From positions 496,001 through 560,000 of the forward strand of contig NZ_FWXL01000001.1 of the NCBI RefSeq assembly GCF_900176395.1: 64,000 bases of DNA, written 5' to 3'. A program made the translations under genes and the position numbers. Every line of letters starts with the position of its first letter. The stretch's first letter is position 1. The stretch is from Novosphingobium sp. B1 (GTDB lineage Bacteria; Pseudomonadota; Alphaproteobacteria; Sphingomonadales; Sphingomonadaceae). Under the pieces are notes generated by a model that saw only the letters and a program-made list of their open reading frames with translations, made no database searches and was not told where the DNA came from. Of the stretch, positions 1 to 7,988 are shown one piece after another.

Positions 1-320
1 AGAACCAGCAGCCCGTCCGTGAAGGCTTGCGTCAGCGATTGCTCCAGCGTGATCGGCTCGTCGCCATTGATCGGCACGAAGCTGACCTGTCCAAGACCGT
101 CATCCAGCGCACGCTCGAATGCGACGCCCCCGCCCGCTGCGGCAACCCTGCGCGAAGGCACGAACTGGCGCATGTTCGAGTAGGACCAGCGGATCATCGG
201 AAAGCGCATGTGATCGGCGCGCGATGCCAGCAGGATCCTGTCGGCAGGTGGAGGCGAACCTTCCATCCAGCCCATGCGCACCGGATCGCTAGTCACACCA
301 TCGAGCAGCTCGCCCGCCAT
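1..320 (-). CDS. Serine hydrolase (beta-lactamase-like), N-terminal part, cut by window edge
   Basis: Only the first ~106 codons are in the window; the reading frame runs open off the left edge. The start at 320 has a GGAGAG ribosome site just upstream. The opening residues (a GWMEGSPPPADR stretch, then RFPMIRWSYSNMRQFVP) resemble the N-termini of secreted or cytoplasmic class C beta-lactamase-fold serine hydrolases, a family that includes esterases and 6-aminohexanoate-dimer hydrolases. The catalytic SxxK motif would lie further downstream and is not visible, so activity cannot be judged. It lies 41 nt downstream of nspC on the same strand and may be co-transcribed with it. The family call is inferred from the N-terminus alone. 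Confidence 0.68.
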   Translation of the reverse strand, partial: MAGELLDGVTSDPVRMGWMEGSPPPADRILLASRADHMRFPMIRWSYSNMRQFVPSRRVAAAGGGVAFERALDDGLGQVSFVPINGDEPITLEQSLTQAFTDGLLV

Positions 321-361
321 CGCACTCTCCTGCCAACATTCTTGTCAGCAGGCAGCATGCC

Positions 362-1561
362 TCAGGAAAGGCGGTCGCGGAAGTCCTCGTAAGTGAAACC
401 CTTGACCTTCTCCAGAGCATCGGTCGCGCTGTCCCACAGCCAGATCGAGGGCAGCGGCACGCCGTTGAAGGTCGTGGTCTTGACCATCGAGTAATGGGCC
501 TGATCGAGGAAAGCGAAACGGGTGCCCGGTCCTGCACCGTTCGGCAGCCGATAATCGCCGATCACATCGCCGGCGAGGCACGAAGGCCCGCCCAGACGCA
601 CCGGAGCCCCACCCTCGCCGCCATCTTCATACTCGTCGATCGGCAGCTCGCCCAGCATGGCAGGACGGTAAGGCGCCTCGATCACATCGGGCATGTGACA
701 TGTGGCCGAAATGTCGGTGATGCCAAGCTGCATCCCGTTCCAGTGCGTGTCCAGCACAGTGCCGACCAGTATGCCCGCGTCGAGCGCCACCGCCTCACCC
801 GGCTCCAGGTAGATCTCGCAACCCGTCCGCGCCTTCACATCGCGCAGGAAGGCGATCAGGTCCTCGCGCTGGTAGTCGGCCCGGGTGATGTGATGCCCGC
901 CGCCGAAGTTGAGCCACTTGAGCTGTCCGAAATACGGCGCGATCCGCGCTTCAAGCGCCTGCCACGTGCGCTTGAGCGGTTCGAAATCCTGCTCGCACAG
1001 CGTGTGGAAGTGCAGGCCCGAAACCCCTTCGAGGTGCTCGGGCAGCAACTGGTCCACCGGAAAGCCCAGCCGCGAATGCGGCGCGCAAGGATCATAGCGC
1101 GGCACCTCGCCCTCGGCATGAAGCGGATTGATCCGCAGGCCAATATCGAACGCCTCGCCCGCAGCCTTCGCCGCCGCAATCTCCCCGCCAAAGCGCGCAT
1201 GCTGCCCCGGCGAATTGAAGATCACATGGTCCGAAAGCCGCAGGATCTCGCCCATGTCCTCGGCCTTGTAGGCCGCACAATAGGTCGCGATCTCGCCCGA
1301 GTAATGCTCGGCCGCCAGCTTCGCTTCCCACAGGCCGGAGGTGCATACCCCGTCGAGATATTCCCCGACGATCGGCGCCACCTTCCACATCGAGAATGCC
1401 TTGAGTGCCGCCAGGACCTTGATCCCGGCACGGTCACGCACATTGGCCAGCGCAGACAGATTGGCCCGCAACTTCGCAGCGTCGACCACGAAGGCAGGGC
1501 TGTCGACACGGTTCAGGTCAAACTGCGCAAACGCGCCCGGATCGCCCGCTCTGGTTTCCAT
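362..1561 (-). CDS. nspC: Carboxynorspermidine/carboxyspermidine decarboxylase
   Basis: A 399-residue PLP enzyme of the fold-type III (alanine racemase-like) decarboxylases. It removes CO2 from carboxynorspermidine or carboxyspermidine to give norspermidine or spermidine. The PLP lysine is Lys54 in the AALKAFSMW motif, and the C-terminal GPSCLAGDVIGDY segment carries the Cys/Asp residues that complete the active site from the partner subunit. The gene immediately upstream (1757-2962) encodes the matching carboxynorspermidine synthase, so the two form the alternative polyamine route used by many alphaproteobacteria instead of speD/speE. Whether the physiological product is spermidine or norspermidine cannot be told from sequence. 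The intergenic gap before it carries an unusual tandem hairpin array. Confidence 0.93.
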   Translation of the reverse strand: METRAGDPGAFAQFDLNRVDSPAFVVDAAKLRANLSALANVRDRAGIKVLAALKAFSMWKVAPIVGEYLDGVCTSGLWEAKLAAEHYSGEIATYCAAYKAEDMGEILRLSDHVIFNSPGQHARFGGEIAAAKAAGEAFDIGLRINPLHAEGEVPRYDPCAPHSRLGFPVDQLLPEHLEGVSGLHFHTLCEQDFEPLKRTWQALEARIAPYFGQLKWLNFGGGHHITRADYQREDLIAFLRDVKARTGCEIYLEPGEAVALDAGILVGTVLDTHWNGMQLGITDISATCHMPDVIEAPYRPAMLGELPIDEYEDGGEGGAPVRLGGPSCLAGDVIGDYRLPNGAGPGTRFAFLDQAHYSMVKTTTFNGVPLPSIWLWDSATDALEKVKGFTYEDFRDRLS

Positions 1562-1587
1562 GCTCAGCCCTCACCTTGAAACAAACA

Positions 1588-1741
1588 CCCCCGCGCAGGC
1601 GGGGGCCCAGTGCCGTCAGGCACTTCATCTACGGATGTGCCGACAGGCACCTTATCGACAGATGTGCCGACAGGCACCTCGTCAACAAACGTGCCGCAAA
1701 GCACAAATCGAAGCGTTGTAAGGTCCCCGCCTTCGCGGGGA
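1588..1741. repeat. 27-bp tandem hairpin array flanked by two dispersed palindromes
   Basis: Two direct copies of a palindromic element, CCCCCGC-loop-GCGGGGG (1588-1605) and TCCCCGC-loop-GCGGGGA (1724-1741), are both followed by CCCA(g/a)TGCCGT. Between them the hairpin unit GTGCC-N4-GGCAC recurs at 1610, 1637, 1664 and, degenerate, at 1691: four copies on an exact 27-nt period. The CCCCGC-loop-GCGGGG element is the kind of dispersed intergenic palindrome common in sphingomonads. The array lies inside the polyamine operon, between the synthase stop and the decarboxylase start, so the transcript would carry up to six hairpins. A protein-coding reading is not supported: the open frames on both strands are simply the 9-codon period. 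Confidence 0.85.
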
Positions 1742-1756
1742 CCCAATGCCGTTGGC

Positions 1757-2962
1757 TCAGAACGCCAGCGGACCCGCCAGTTCCTTCACCTGCCACGGCA
1801 GTCCATGCTTGTTCAGCATGTCCATGTAGGGATCGGGATCGAACTGTTCCATGTTGAACACGCCCTCTCCGGACCAGATGCCCTGAACCATCATCGCCGC
1901 GCCGATCATCGCCGGAACGCCGGTGGTGTAGCTCACCGCCTGGTTGCCGGTCTCGCGATAGGCATCCTCGTGGTCGCAGATATTGTAGATGTAGAAGGTC
2001 TTTTCCTCACCGTCCTTCGTGCCCGTGGCGATGTCGCCGATGTTGGTCTTGCCCTTGGTCGTGGGTCCAAGCGATGCGGGTTCGGGCAGCACGGCCTTGA
2101 GGAACTGCAGCGGGATGATCTCCTTGCCCTCGTAAATTACGGGGTCGATCCGCGTCATGCCCACGTTCTGCAGCACGGTGAGGTGCGTGATATAGGCATC
2201 GCCGAAGGTCATCCAGAAGCGGATGCGCTCGATCTCGGGCAGATGATGCGCGAGGCTTTCGAGCTCCTCGTGGTACATCAGATACATGTTCTTCGGGCCG
2301 ACTTCCTCGAAGTCGAACTGCTGGCGGATGGTCAGCGCCGGCGTCTCGACCCACTCGCCGTTCAGGTAATGACGCGCAGGCGCCGTCACTTCGCGGATGT
2401 TGATTTCCGGGTTGAAGTTGGTGGCAAAGTGCTGGCCGTGATCGCCGCCGTTGCAATCGAGAATGTCGAGAGTGCGGATCGTGTCGAGCTTGTGCTTCTT
2501 GAGCCATGTGGCGAAGACGCTGGTCACGCCCGGATCGAAGCCCGAACCCAGCAGCGCCATCAGGCCAGCCTGCTTGAACTTGTCCTGATAGGCCCACTGC
2601 CATGAATACTCGAACTTGGCCTCGTCGATCGGCTCGTAGTTTGCGGTGTCCATGTAGTTGACGCCGGCAGCAAGGCAGGCGTCCATGATGTTGAGGTCCT
2701 GGTACGGCAGTGCAAGGTTGACCACCAGCACGGGCTTGACCTCGTTGATCAGCGCCGTCGTCGCGGCAACGTCATCCGCGTCGATCTGGAAGGTGTCGAT
2801 GGAAACGCCAGTGCGCTCCTTGACCGAAGCGGCAATGGCATCGCACTTGGCTTTCGTGCGGCTGGCCAGCGCGATGCCGGTAAAGATATCCGAATTCATC
2901 GCCATCTTGTGGACCGCGACCGAGCCGACGCCGCCAGCGCCGATGACGAGAACTTTTGCCAT
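1757..2962 (-). CDS. Carboxynorspermidine synthase (saccharopine dehydrogenase family)
   Basis: A 401-residue NAD(P)-dependent oxidoreductase with an N-terminal Rossmann fold (GAGGVG at residues 8-13) and the saccharopine-dehydrogenase C-terminal domain. The FDPGVTSVFA and CNGGDHGQHFATNFNPEI segments are characteristic of CANSDH/CASDH, which condenses a diamine with aspartate semialdehyde into carboxynorspermidine or carboxyspermidine. The start at 2962 is chosen for its GGAG site and because translation opens directly into the Rossmann strand; the open frame extends 41 codons further upstream without family similarity. It is divergent from the dehydratase at 3055 and is followed by nspC, which acts on its product. 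Confidence 0.92.
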   Translation of the reverse strand: MAKVLVIGAGGVGSVAVHKMAMNSDIFTGIALASRTKAKCDAIAASVKERTGVSIDTFQIDADDVAATTALINEVKPVLVVNLALPYQDLNIMDACLAAGVNYMDTANYEPIDEAKFEYSWQWAYQDKFKQAGLMALLGSGFDPGVTSVFATWLKKHKLDTIRTLDILDCNGGDHGQHFATNFNPEINIREVTAPARHYLNGEWVETPALTIRQQFDFEEVGPKNMYLMYHEELESLAHHLPEIERIRFWMTFGDAYITHLTVLQNVGMTRIDPVIYEGKEIIPLQFLKAVLPEPASLGPTTKGKTNIGDIATGTKDGEEKTFYIYNICDHEDAYRETGNQAVSYTTGVPAMIGAAMMVQGIWSGEGVFNMEQFDPDPYMDMLNKHGLPWQVKELAGPLAF

Positions 2963-3054
2963 GGTAACTCCAAATGCCTGTTGCCCCGGCACGTTCCAGG
3001 CCCTTTGGGCCGAACGCGCGGGACATTCATGGCAAGCGCCTTTAGAGTAGAGCC

Positions 3055-4065
3055 ATGACAAACCCAAGTCCCGATGTTGGCCCACGTCCTTCCGTGCAAA
3101 CCCGCGCCCCCACTCGCGAAGGCGTCCTGCGCGCTGCGGAGAAGATGACGCAGCTTCTGCCGCAGACGCCGCTGCTTCCTCTCGAACTGCCGAACGGCGC
3201 CACCGTTTGGTGCAAGGCCGAAAGCCTCCAGCCCGTCGGCGCGTTCAAGATTCGCGGCGCCTGGCACCGGCTGTCTGACCTGACCGAGGAAGAGCGCGGC
3301 CGCGGCGTCATCGCCGTATCCAGCGGCAACCACGCGCAAGGCGTGGCCTGGGCGGCGCGCAGGCTCGGCATCGCGGCCCGGATCGTGATGCCCAACGATG
3401 CGCCACAGGTGAAACTTGCCGCCACGCGCGAACTCGGCGCAGATGTCGTGCTCTATGACCGTCCGGGCGGCGAGGACCGCGATGCCGTTGCCGCCGATCT
3501 CGTGGCGAGGAGCGGGGCTACACTGGTCCATGCCTACGGCGATCCGTGGGTCATCGAGGGACAGGGCAGCGCCGGGATCGAACTCGAAAGGCAGATGGAG
3601 TGCTTCGCCGACGGCGGACCAACCCGCGTGGTCACGCCGTGCGGCGGTGGCGGCCTTGCCGCTGGTCTCGCTCTCGCCCTGCCCCACGCCGAAATCGTGC
3701 CCGTTGAACCGGAAGGCTGGGACGACGTCGCCCGCAGCCTTGCCAGTGGCGTGATCCAGCGAGTGCCCCGCGATGCCCCTCGCACCGCATGCGACGCGCT
3801 GCAGACCCCTGTCACTTTCCCGATCAACTTCGCTGTCCTGTCTTCGCGCGGCCTGAAGGGCTTGAGCGTGACCGAAGCCGAAGTGCGCGCCGCGCAGCGC
3901 TATGCCTTCAGCAAGCTGAGGCTGGTGGTCGAACCTGGCGGAGCAGTGGGCCTTGCCGCATTGCTGGCAGAAAGGATCGAGGCCGATGGCTGCACCGCCG
4001 TGATCCTGTCAGGCGGTAACGTCGATCCCGCTGCCTTTGCCCAAGTGATTGCGCACGAGGGATAA
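3055..4065 (+). CDS. Threonine/serine dehydratase-like PLP enzyme
   Basis: A 336-residue fold-type II PLP enzyme. The Schiff-base lysine is Lys65 in ESLQPVGAFKIRGA, the substrate loop SSGNHAQG spans 89-96, the phosphate-binding glycine loop CGGGG spans 196-200, and a C-terminal SGGN motif contacts the pyridine nitrogen. There is no C-terminal ACT regulatory domain, so it resembles short catabolic threonine ammonia-lyases and serine racemases rather than biosynthetic IlvA. The likely reaction is deamination of L-threonine or L-serine to a 2-oxoacid; substrate choice is not decidable here. It is divergently transcribed from the polyamine synthase across a 92-bp gap and followed by the two MAPEG genes on the same strand. 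Confidence 0.87.
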   Translation: MTNPSPDVGPRPSVQTRAPTREGVLRAAEKMTQLLPQTPLLPLELPNGATVWCKAESLQPVGAFKIRGAWHRLSDLTEEERGRGVIAVSSGNHAQGVAWAARRLGIAARIVMPNDAPQVKLAATRELGADVVLYDRPGGEDRDAVAADLVARSGATLVHAYGDPWVIEGQGSAGIELERQMECFADGGPTRVVTPCGGGGLAAGLALALPHAEIVPVEPEGWDDVARSLASGVIQRVPRDAPRTACDALQTPVTFPINFAVLSSRGLKGLSVTEAEVRAAQRYAFSKLRLVVEPGGAVGLAALLAERIEADGCTAVILSGGNVDPAAFAQVIAHEG

Positions 4066-4129
4066 GTTGCATTTGACAATCTAACTCACACCCCGCACTC
4101 TCCCGGCAATTCTCGGGGGAGATCTGAAG

Positions 4130-4561
4130 ATGCAGGTACAAATCCTTACGCCCGCGGCCGTGCTTGTGCTGTGGTCGATCGTCATGCTGTTCTGGATGGC
4201 AGGCACACGGCTACCGGCGCTGACGAAAATGGGTGGACTTGGCAAGGCCAAGCCCGGCGGGCGCGGACAGGATCTCGAAGGCGTGCTGCCTGACGAGATC
4301 AACTGGAAGGCGCACAATTACAGCCACCTGATGGAACAGCCGACGCTGTTCTATGCGACAGTCATGATCCTCGCGATCATGGGCGCGGCCTCGCTCGATG
4401 TGATGCTGGCTTGGGGCTACGTCGTCCTGCGCATCATCCACTCGATCTGGCAGTCGACGGTCAACCGCGTGCCCGTGCGCTTCAGCCTGTTCCTGCTGTC
4501 AACACTGTGCCTGACGGGGCTGGCCCTGCGCGCCCTGGGAGCGACCATGGGCCACGGCTGA
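4130..4561 (+). CDS. MAPEG family membrane protein, copy 1
   Basis: A 143-residue integral membrane protein with about four hydrophobic helices. It has MAPEG (membrane-associated eicosanoid/glutathione metabolism) features: a conserved WKAHNYSHLMEQPTLFYA segment around residues 62-79 and VNRVPVRFSLFLLS near 109-122. Such proteins are glutathione-dependent transferases or peroxidases, or are of unknown role in bacteria. The ribosome site is GGGGGAGA about 8 nt before the ATG. It is followed 27 nt later by a clear paralogue, so the pair arose by tandem duplication and may form a hetero-oligomer; that last point is inference. Confidence 0.85.
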   Translation: MQVQILTPAAVLVLWSIVMLFWMAGTRLPALTKMGGLGKAKPGGRGQDLEGVLPDEINWKAHNYSHLMEQPTLFYATVMILAIMGAASLDVMLAWGYVVLRIIHSIWQSTVNRVPVRFSLFLLSTLCLTGLALRALGATMGHG

Positions 4562-4588
4562 CGACTTGAAGAAGAGGGGGAAACGCCG

Positions 4589-5023
4589 ATGAAGATTGCC
4601 CATATCCTGCAACCTGCGGTCGCCCTGATGGCCTGGACCATGGTCATGTGGCTGTGGATGTATGTCACCCGCATACCGGCGATGAACGCGGCAAAGCTCG
4701 ATCCCGACAGCCTCGCGAGAGATCCCACCAAGACGCTAGACGATCTGCTGCCCGCCAGCGTCCAGTGGAAGGCCCACAATTACAACCACCTGCACGAAGC
4801 GCCGACGCTGTTCTACGCGGTCTGTCTGGTCATCGCTGTTGTCGGCGCCGGCAATGGCACCAGCGCAACAGTGGCGTGGGCCTATGTCGGTTTGCGCGTC
4901 GCGCATTCACTGGTTCAGGCATTGGTAAACAAGGTCACCGTGCGCTTCCTGCTATTCACGCTGTCAAGCATCGCGCTGATGGCGCTGATCTGCCACGCGG
5001 CAAAAATCGTCTTCGGCGCGTGA
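4589..5023 (+). CDS. MAPEG family membrane protein, copy 2
   Basis: A 144-residue paralogue of the preceding gene. It shares the WKAHNYNHLHEAPTLFYAV core and the VNKVTVRFLLFTLSS helix, with about four predicted transmembrane segments. GAAGAGGGGGAAA serves as ribosome site. It ends 1 nt from the convergent stop of the RNA methyltransferase gene at 5025. The divergence between the two copies, especially the loop after the first helix, suggests an old duplication. Function beyond MAPEG membership is not visible. Confidence 0.85.
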   Translation: MKIAHILQPAVALMAWTMVMWLWMYVTRIPAMNAAKLDPDSLARDPTKTLDDLLPASVQWKAHNYNHLHEAPTLFYAVCLVIAVVGAGNGTSATVAWAYVGLRVAHSLVQALVNKVTVRFLLFTLSSIALMALICHAAKIVFGA

Positions 5024-5024
5024 C

Positions 5025-6230
5025 CTAATCTCGGACGAACAGGCTGGCGAGCTCGACGTGGGTCGACCAGCGGAACTGGCCCACGGGCCGAAGCTCCGCC
5101 AGCCTGTATCCGCTCGCAATCAGCTTGACCGCATCGCGCGCCCAGCTCGCGGGGTTGCAGCTTATATAGACCACGCGCGCCACCTTGCTCAGCGCGATCT
5201 GCTCTACCTGGTCCTGCGCGCCGGCGCGCGGCGGATCGAGCACTACCGCCGCAAAGCGATCCAGCTCTTCCACGCGCAAGGGATTGCGGAACAGGTCACG
5301 GTGCAGCGGATGCACGGGCCTGCCGTTCATTCGCGCGGCGGCCTGACACGCAAGGTGCGCATCGCGCGCCGCTTCGGCGGCCAGCACCTTGGTCCTTGGC
5401 CCGGCGAGCGCAAAAGCGAAGGTGCCAAGCCCTGAAAAGAGGTCGGCAACCGTCGCCGCGCCAGCCAGCCATTCGCGCGCCGCGTCCACCAGCGCGGCTT
5501 CACCGTCGGTGGTTGCTTGAAGGAAGGCACCGGGCGGCAATGAGACGGGCGTACCGCCCAGCGTCACGGTCACCGGCTCCGGCTCCCAAACGCCTTCCGC
5601 GCCATATCCCGAATCCATCGTCAACCGCGCCAGCGCATTGTCGCGCGCGAAGTCGAGCAGGGCTTCGGTCTTGGCAAGGCCCTCGGCACTCAATCCCTTG
5701 AGACCGACCGATACGCCCTGATCGGCGAGTGTCAGTTCGATATCGACCGCGAGCTTGCGATCGCCCCACGTTTCAAGCAGCGCACGCAGCGGCCCCACCA
5801 GCGCGAAGAGTTCCGGCGCCAGCACATGGCACTCGCGCATGTCGACGATCTTGTGCGAGCCCTGCTCGCGAAAGCCGACCACCACGCGCTTGCCGATCGC
5901 CTGGGCATGCAGGGTCGCTCTGCGGCGCGTGCGCGGCGGCGAGATGTGCGCCGCTCTGGCCTCCGCATCCTCGATGCCCTGCCCTTTCGCCGCACCGACG
6001 ACACGATCGTGTACGTAGTCCGCCAGCGCGCTTTCTGTCAGATGCTGCAAGTGGCATCCGCCGCAGGCAGGAAAGTGCCGGCACGGCGGGCTGGCGTGAT
6101 TTGGGCCGTGAACAAGGGTGCCGTCAGCCTGCAGTACGTCGCCCGGTGCTGCCAGCGCCGCATACCTGCCGTCTGCCGTTGCGCCTTCCCCCTTTGCGGC
6201 AACACGCACGATCAGACCAGCTTCACTCAT
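5025..6230 (-). CDS. RumA/TrmA-type RNA m5U methyltransferase
   Basis: A 401-residue class I SAM-dependent methyltransferase that forms 5-methyluridine in rRNA or tRNA. A short TRAM-like N-terminus is followed by the iron-sulfur ligand set Cys50, Cys56, Cys59 and Cys134 (C-x5-CGGC, then MREC), which marks the [4Fe-4S] RumA branch. The SAM motif ADLFSGLGTF lies at 262-271, DPPRAG at 332-337, and the catalytic cysteine is Cys358 in YISCNP. The closest functional model is RlmD acting on 23S rRNA, but in alphaproteobacteria one RumA-like enzyme may have another target. Its start overlaps the stop of the NAD(P)HX repair gene by ATGA, indicating translational coupling. Confidence 0.9.
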   Translation of the reverse strand: MSEAGLIVRVAAKGEGATADGRYAALAAPGDVLQADGTLVHGPNHASPPCRHFPACGGCHLQHLTESALADYVHDRVVGAAKGQGIEDAEARAAHISPPRTRRRATLHAQAIGKRVVVGFREQGSHKIVDMRECHVLAPELFALVGPLRALLETWGDRKLAVDIELTLADQGVSVGLKGLSAEGLAKTEALLDFARDNALARLTMDSGYGAEGVWEPEPVTVTLGGTPVSLPPGAFLQATTDGEAALVDAAREWLAGAATVADLFSGLGTFAFALAGPRTKVLAAEAARDAHLACQAAARMNGRPVHPLHRDLFRNPLRVEELDRFAAVVLDPPRAGAQDQVEQIALSKVARVVYISCNPASWARDAVKLIASGYRLAELRPVGQFRWSTHVELASLFVRD

Positions 6231-7648
6231 TCAAGACATTCCTTCAACGCCGTCTGCACGGCTCGCGCCAGTTCGCCGGCCGTAAACGCAGGCCCGCACA
6301 GCCGCGCCGCCTCGCCGTGGAGCCATAGGCCTTCCTCCGCTGCGCGCAAGGCTTGCTCCAAGCCCCGGCAATTCGTAGCAAGCCGGCTGGCGATGGTCCC
6401 GGCAAGCACATCGCCCGTCCCCGCCACCGAAAGCCATGTCGGAGCGCGCGGCTCAACGACCACCTCGCCAGAAGGCGCCGCGATCACCGTATCCGGCCCC
6501 TTCAGCACGACCACCGCGCCGCAAGACCCTGCCAGGGCCCGCGCCCGCTCGCGTCGCAAGCCCTTGCCGGAAAGTCCGAACGCCCGCTCCAGCGCCGCCA
6601 TCTCGCCCTCGTGCGGTGTCAGCACGCAAGGTGATTGCGCCAGCATGTCAGGACGCAACAGCGTCAGCGCGTCGGCATCCACCACTGTCGCCCGCCCCGC
6701 ATGCAGGGTTCTTGCCAGCATCCTTGAAGCCTCATCCGACCGGCCGAGCCCCGGCCCGATCAGCAAGGTCGAAGTGCGTCCATCGGCCAGCATCGCGTCG
6801 AGGTCGGAAGTCACCACGAGTTCGGGCGGGACGGCAGGTGGAGCAAGCCTGGCCGCCATCTTGACGTATCCCGCACCGGCCCGCAGCGCTGCCGTCGCCG
6901 CGAGCAAGCCTGCCCCCGGCATCTCGCCCGCCACAATCCCCAGCATCCCCCGCCGATACTTGTGCGAATCTGCCGCGGGTGCCGCGATCACGGGCTTGTG
7001 CAGCAACCGGGCTGCGCCAGCAACGCTGCCCATACCGATGTCCACCAGCCTCAACGCACCCATTTGGGCGCACGAGGGCATGGCAAAGTGCGCGTGCTTC
7101 CACGCCCCCAGCGCAATGGTCAGCGACCAGTCCGGCAGTGCGTCGTTCAAAGCCGCGCCACTGTCGCTGTCGATCCCGCTCGGCACATCGATGGCAATGC
7201 GATGCCGGTGCCGCGCCGCCAGCGTACATACCATCGCATGAAGATCGTCCGGCAAGGCGCGCGTCAGCCCGCTACCGAAGAGGCAGTCGACAAGGACGTC
7301 AGCCGCTGCAATTTCTCCAGCGGCAACCACCGCCCCACGATAGAGAGCCTTGGCCTTGCGCGCCGCACCGGTCGCCGGCGGCCGCGCCTCGATCACCTGA
7401 ACCGCATTGCCGTGTTCGCGCAAAGCTTCGGCGATCACCCAGCCATCGCCACCGTTGTTGCCCGGCCCGCACAGGACCGTGACTGAGCCCCCGGCCGCAA
7501 TCCGCCGCACCCACTCGGCAGCACCGCGTCCCGCCACCTGCATCAGCGCATCGACGCTCGTGCCCGCAGCGATCAGTTCCTCTTCGGCAGCGCGCATCTG
7601 CGCCACGGTCAGGACCTGCGAGAGCACGGCGTCACGGCTGCGGGGCAT
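6227..7648 (-). CDS. nnr: Bifunctional NAD(P)H-hydrate epimerase / ADP-dependent dehydratase
   Basis: A 473-residue fusion of two repair activities for damaged nicotinamide cofactors. The N-terminal YjeF domain has the GPGNNGGDG loop near residues 60-68 and DVPSGID, and epimerises R- to S-NAD(P)HX. The C-terminal ribokinase-like domain has LTPHEGEM and AGTGDVLAG, and dehydrates S-NAD(P)HX. The length is usual for the fused form. It overlaps the small lipoprotein gene upstream by 17 nt and the methyltransferase downstream by 4 nt, within the ilvD operon. Confidence 0.93.
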   Translation of the reverse strand: MPRSRDAVLSQVLTVAQMRAAEEELIAAGTSVDALMQVAGRGAAEWVRRIAAGGSVTVLCGPGNNGGDGWVIAEALREHGNAVQVIEARPPATGAARKAKALYRGAVVAAGEIAAADVLVDCLFGSGLTRALPDDLHAMVCTLAARHRHRIAIDVPSGIDSDSGAALNDALPDWSLTIALGAWKHAHFAMPSCAQMGALRLVDIGMGSVAGAARLLHKPVIAAPAADSHKYRRGMLGIVAGEMPGAGLLAATAALRAGAGYVKMAARLAPPAVPPELVVTSDLDAMLADGRTSTLLIGPGLGRSDEASRMLARTLHAGRATVVDADALTLLRPDMLAQSPCVLTPHEGEMAALERAFGLSGKGLRRERARALAGSCGAVVVLKGPDTVIAAPSGEVVVEPRAPTWLSVAGTGDVLAGTIASRLATNCRGLEQALRAAEEGLWLHGEAARLCGPAFTAGELARAVQTALKECLE

Positions 7649-7988
7649 CGTCCTTCATCCTTGCCGGAAAGCGATAGCGGTCTTGCGCCACGGTGACTTC
7701 CAGAACGCCCTCGGCCGACCAGCGTGCGGTCGCGGCATCAGCGCCATCGGCGGCTACGACACCGCGGCCATCGTCCACCATTTCGAAGCGGCGAAATGCC
7801 CCGTCCTTGTGGCGCACTGTCAGGAAGCGCTGATTGCCCACGCGCGAATCCTGCACGAAACAATCGGGCAGAAACTTGTCTGCCCCTGCCAGAGCACAGT
7901 CGATCACGCGCCCCTGGGGCTTTTCCTCAGGCTTCGAGCATGCAGCAAGCGCTGCACATGCCAGCACAAGGAGGACCCCCGTTCGCAT
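7632..7988 (-). CDS. Small predicted lipoprotein
   Basis: A 118-residue protein opening with a signal peptide and lipobox (VLLVLACAALAACSKPEEKP), with Cys17 as the lipidated residue. The mature part is a small domain rich in charged residues without a family I recognise. The start at 7988 is chosen because the signal sequence begins there and because it overlaps the ilvD stop by one base (TGATG), a coupled arrangement. The open frame extends 40 codons further upstream inside ilvD but that stretch is not protein-like. The 3' end overlaps the following nnr gene. It is probably an envelope lipoprotein carried in the ilvD transcript. Confidence 0.8.
   Translation of the reverse strand: MRTGVLLVLACAALAACSKPEEKPQGRVIDCALAGADKFLPDCFVQDSRVGNQRFLTVRHKDGAFRRFEMVDDGRGVVAADGADAATARWSAEGVLEVTVAQDRYRFPARMKDDAPQP

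Noticed and set aside
1610..1704. Regular repeats considered as a CRISPR array
   Set aside because: The 27-nt period has no unique spacers; the units are self-complementary and nearly contiguous, and there are no cas genes.
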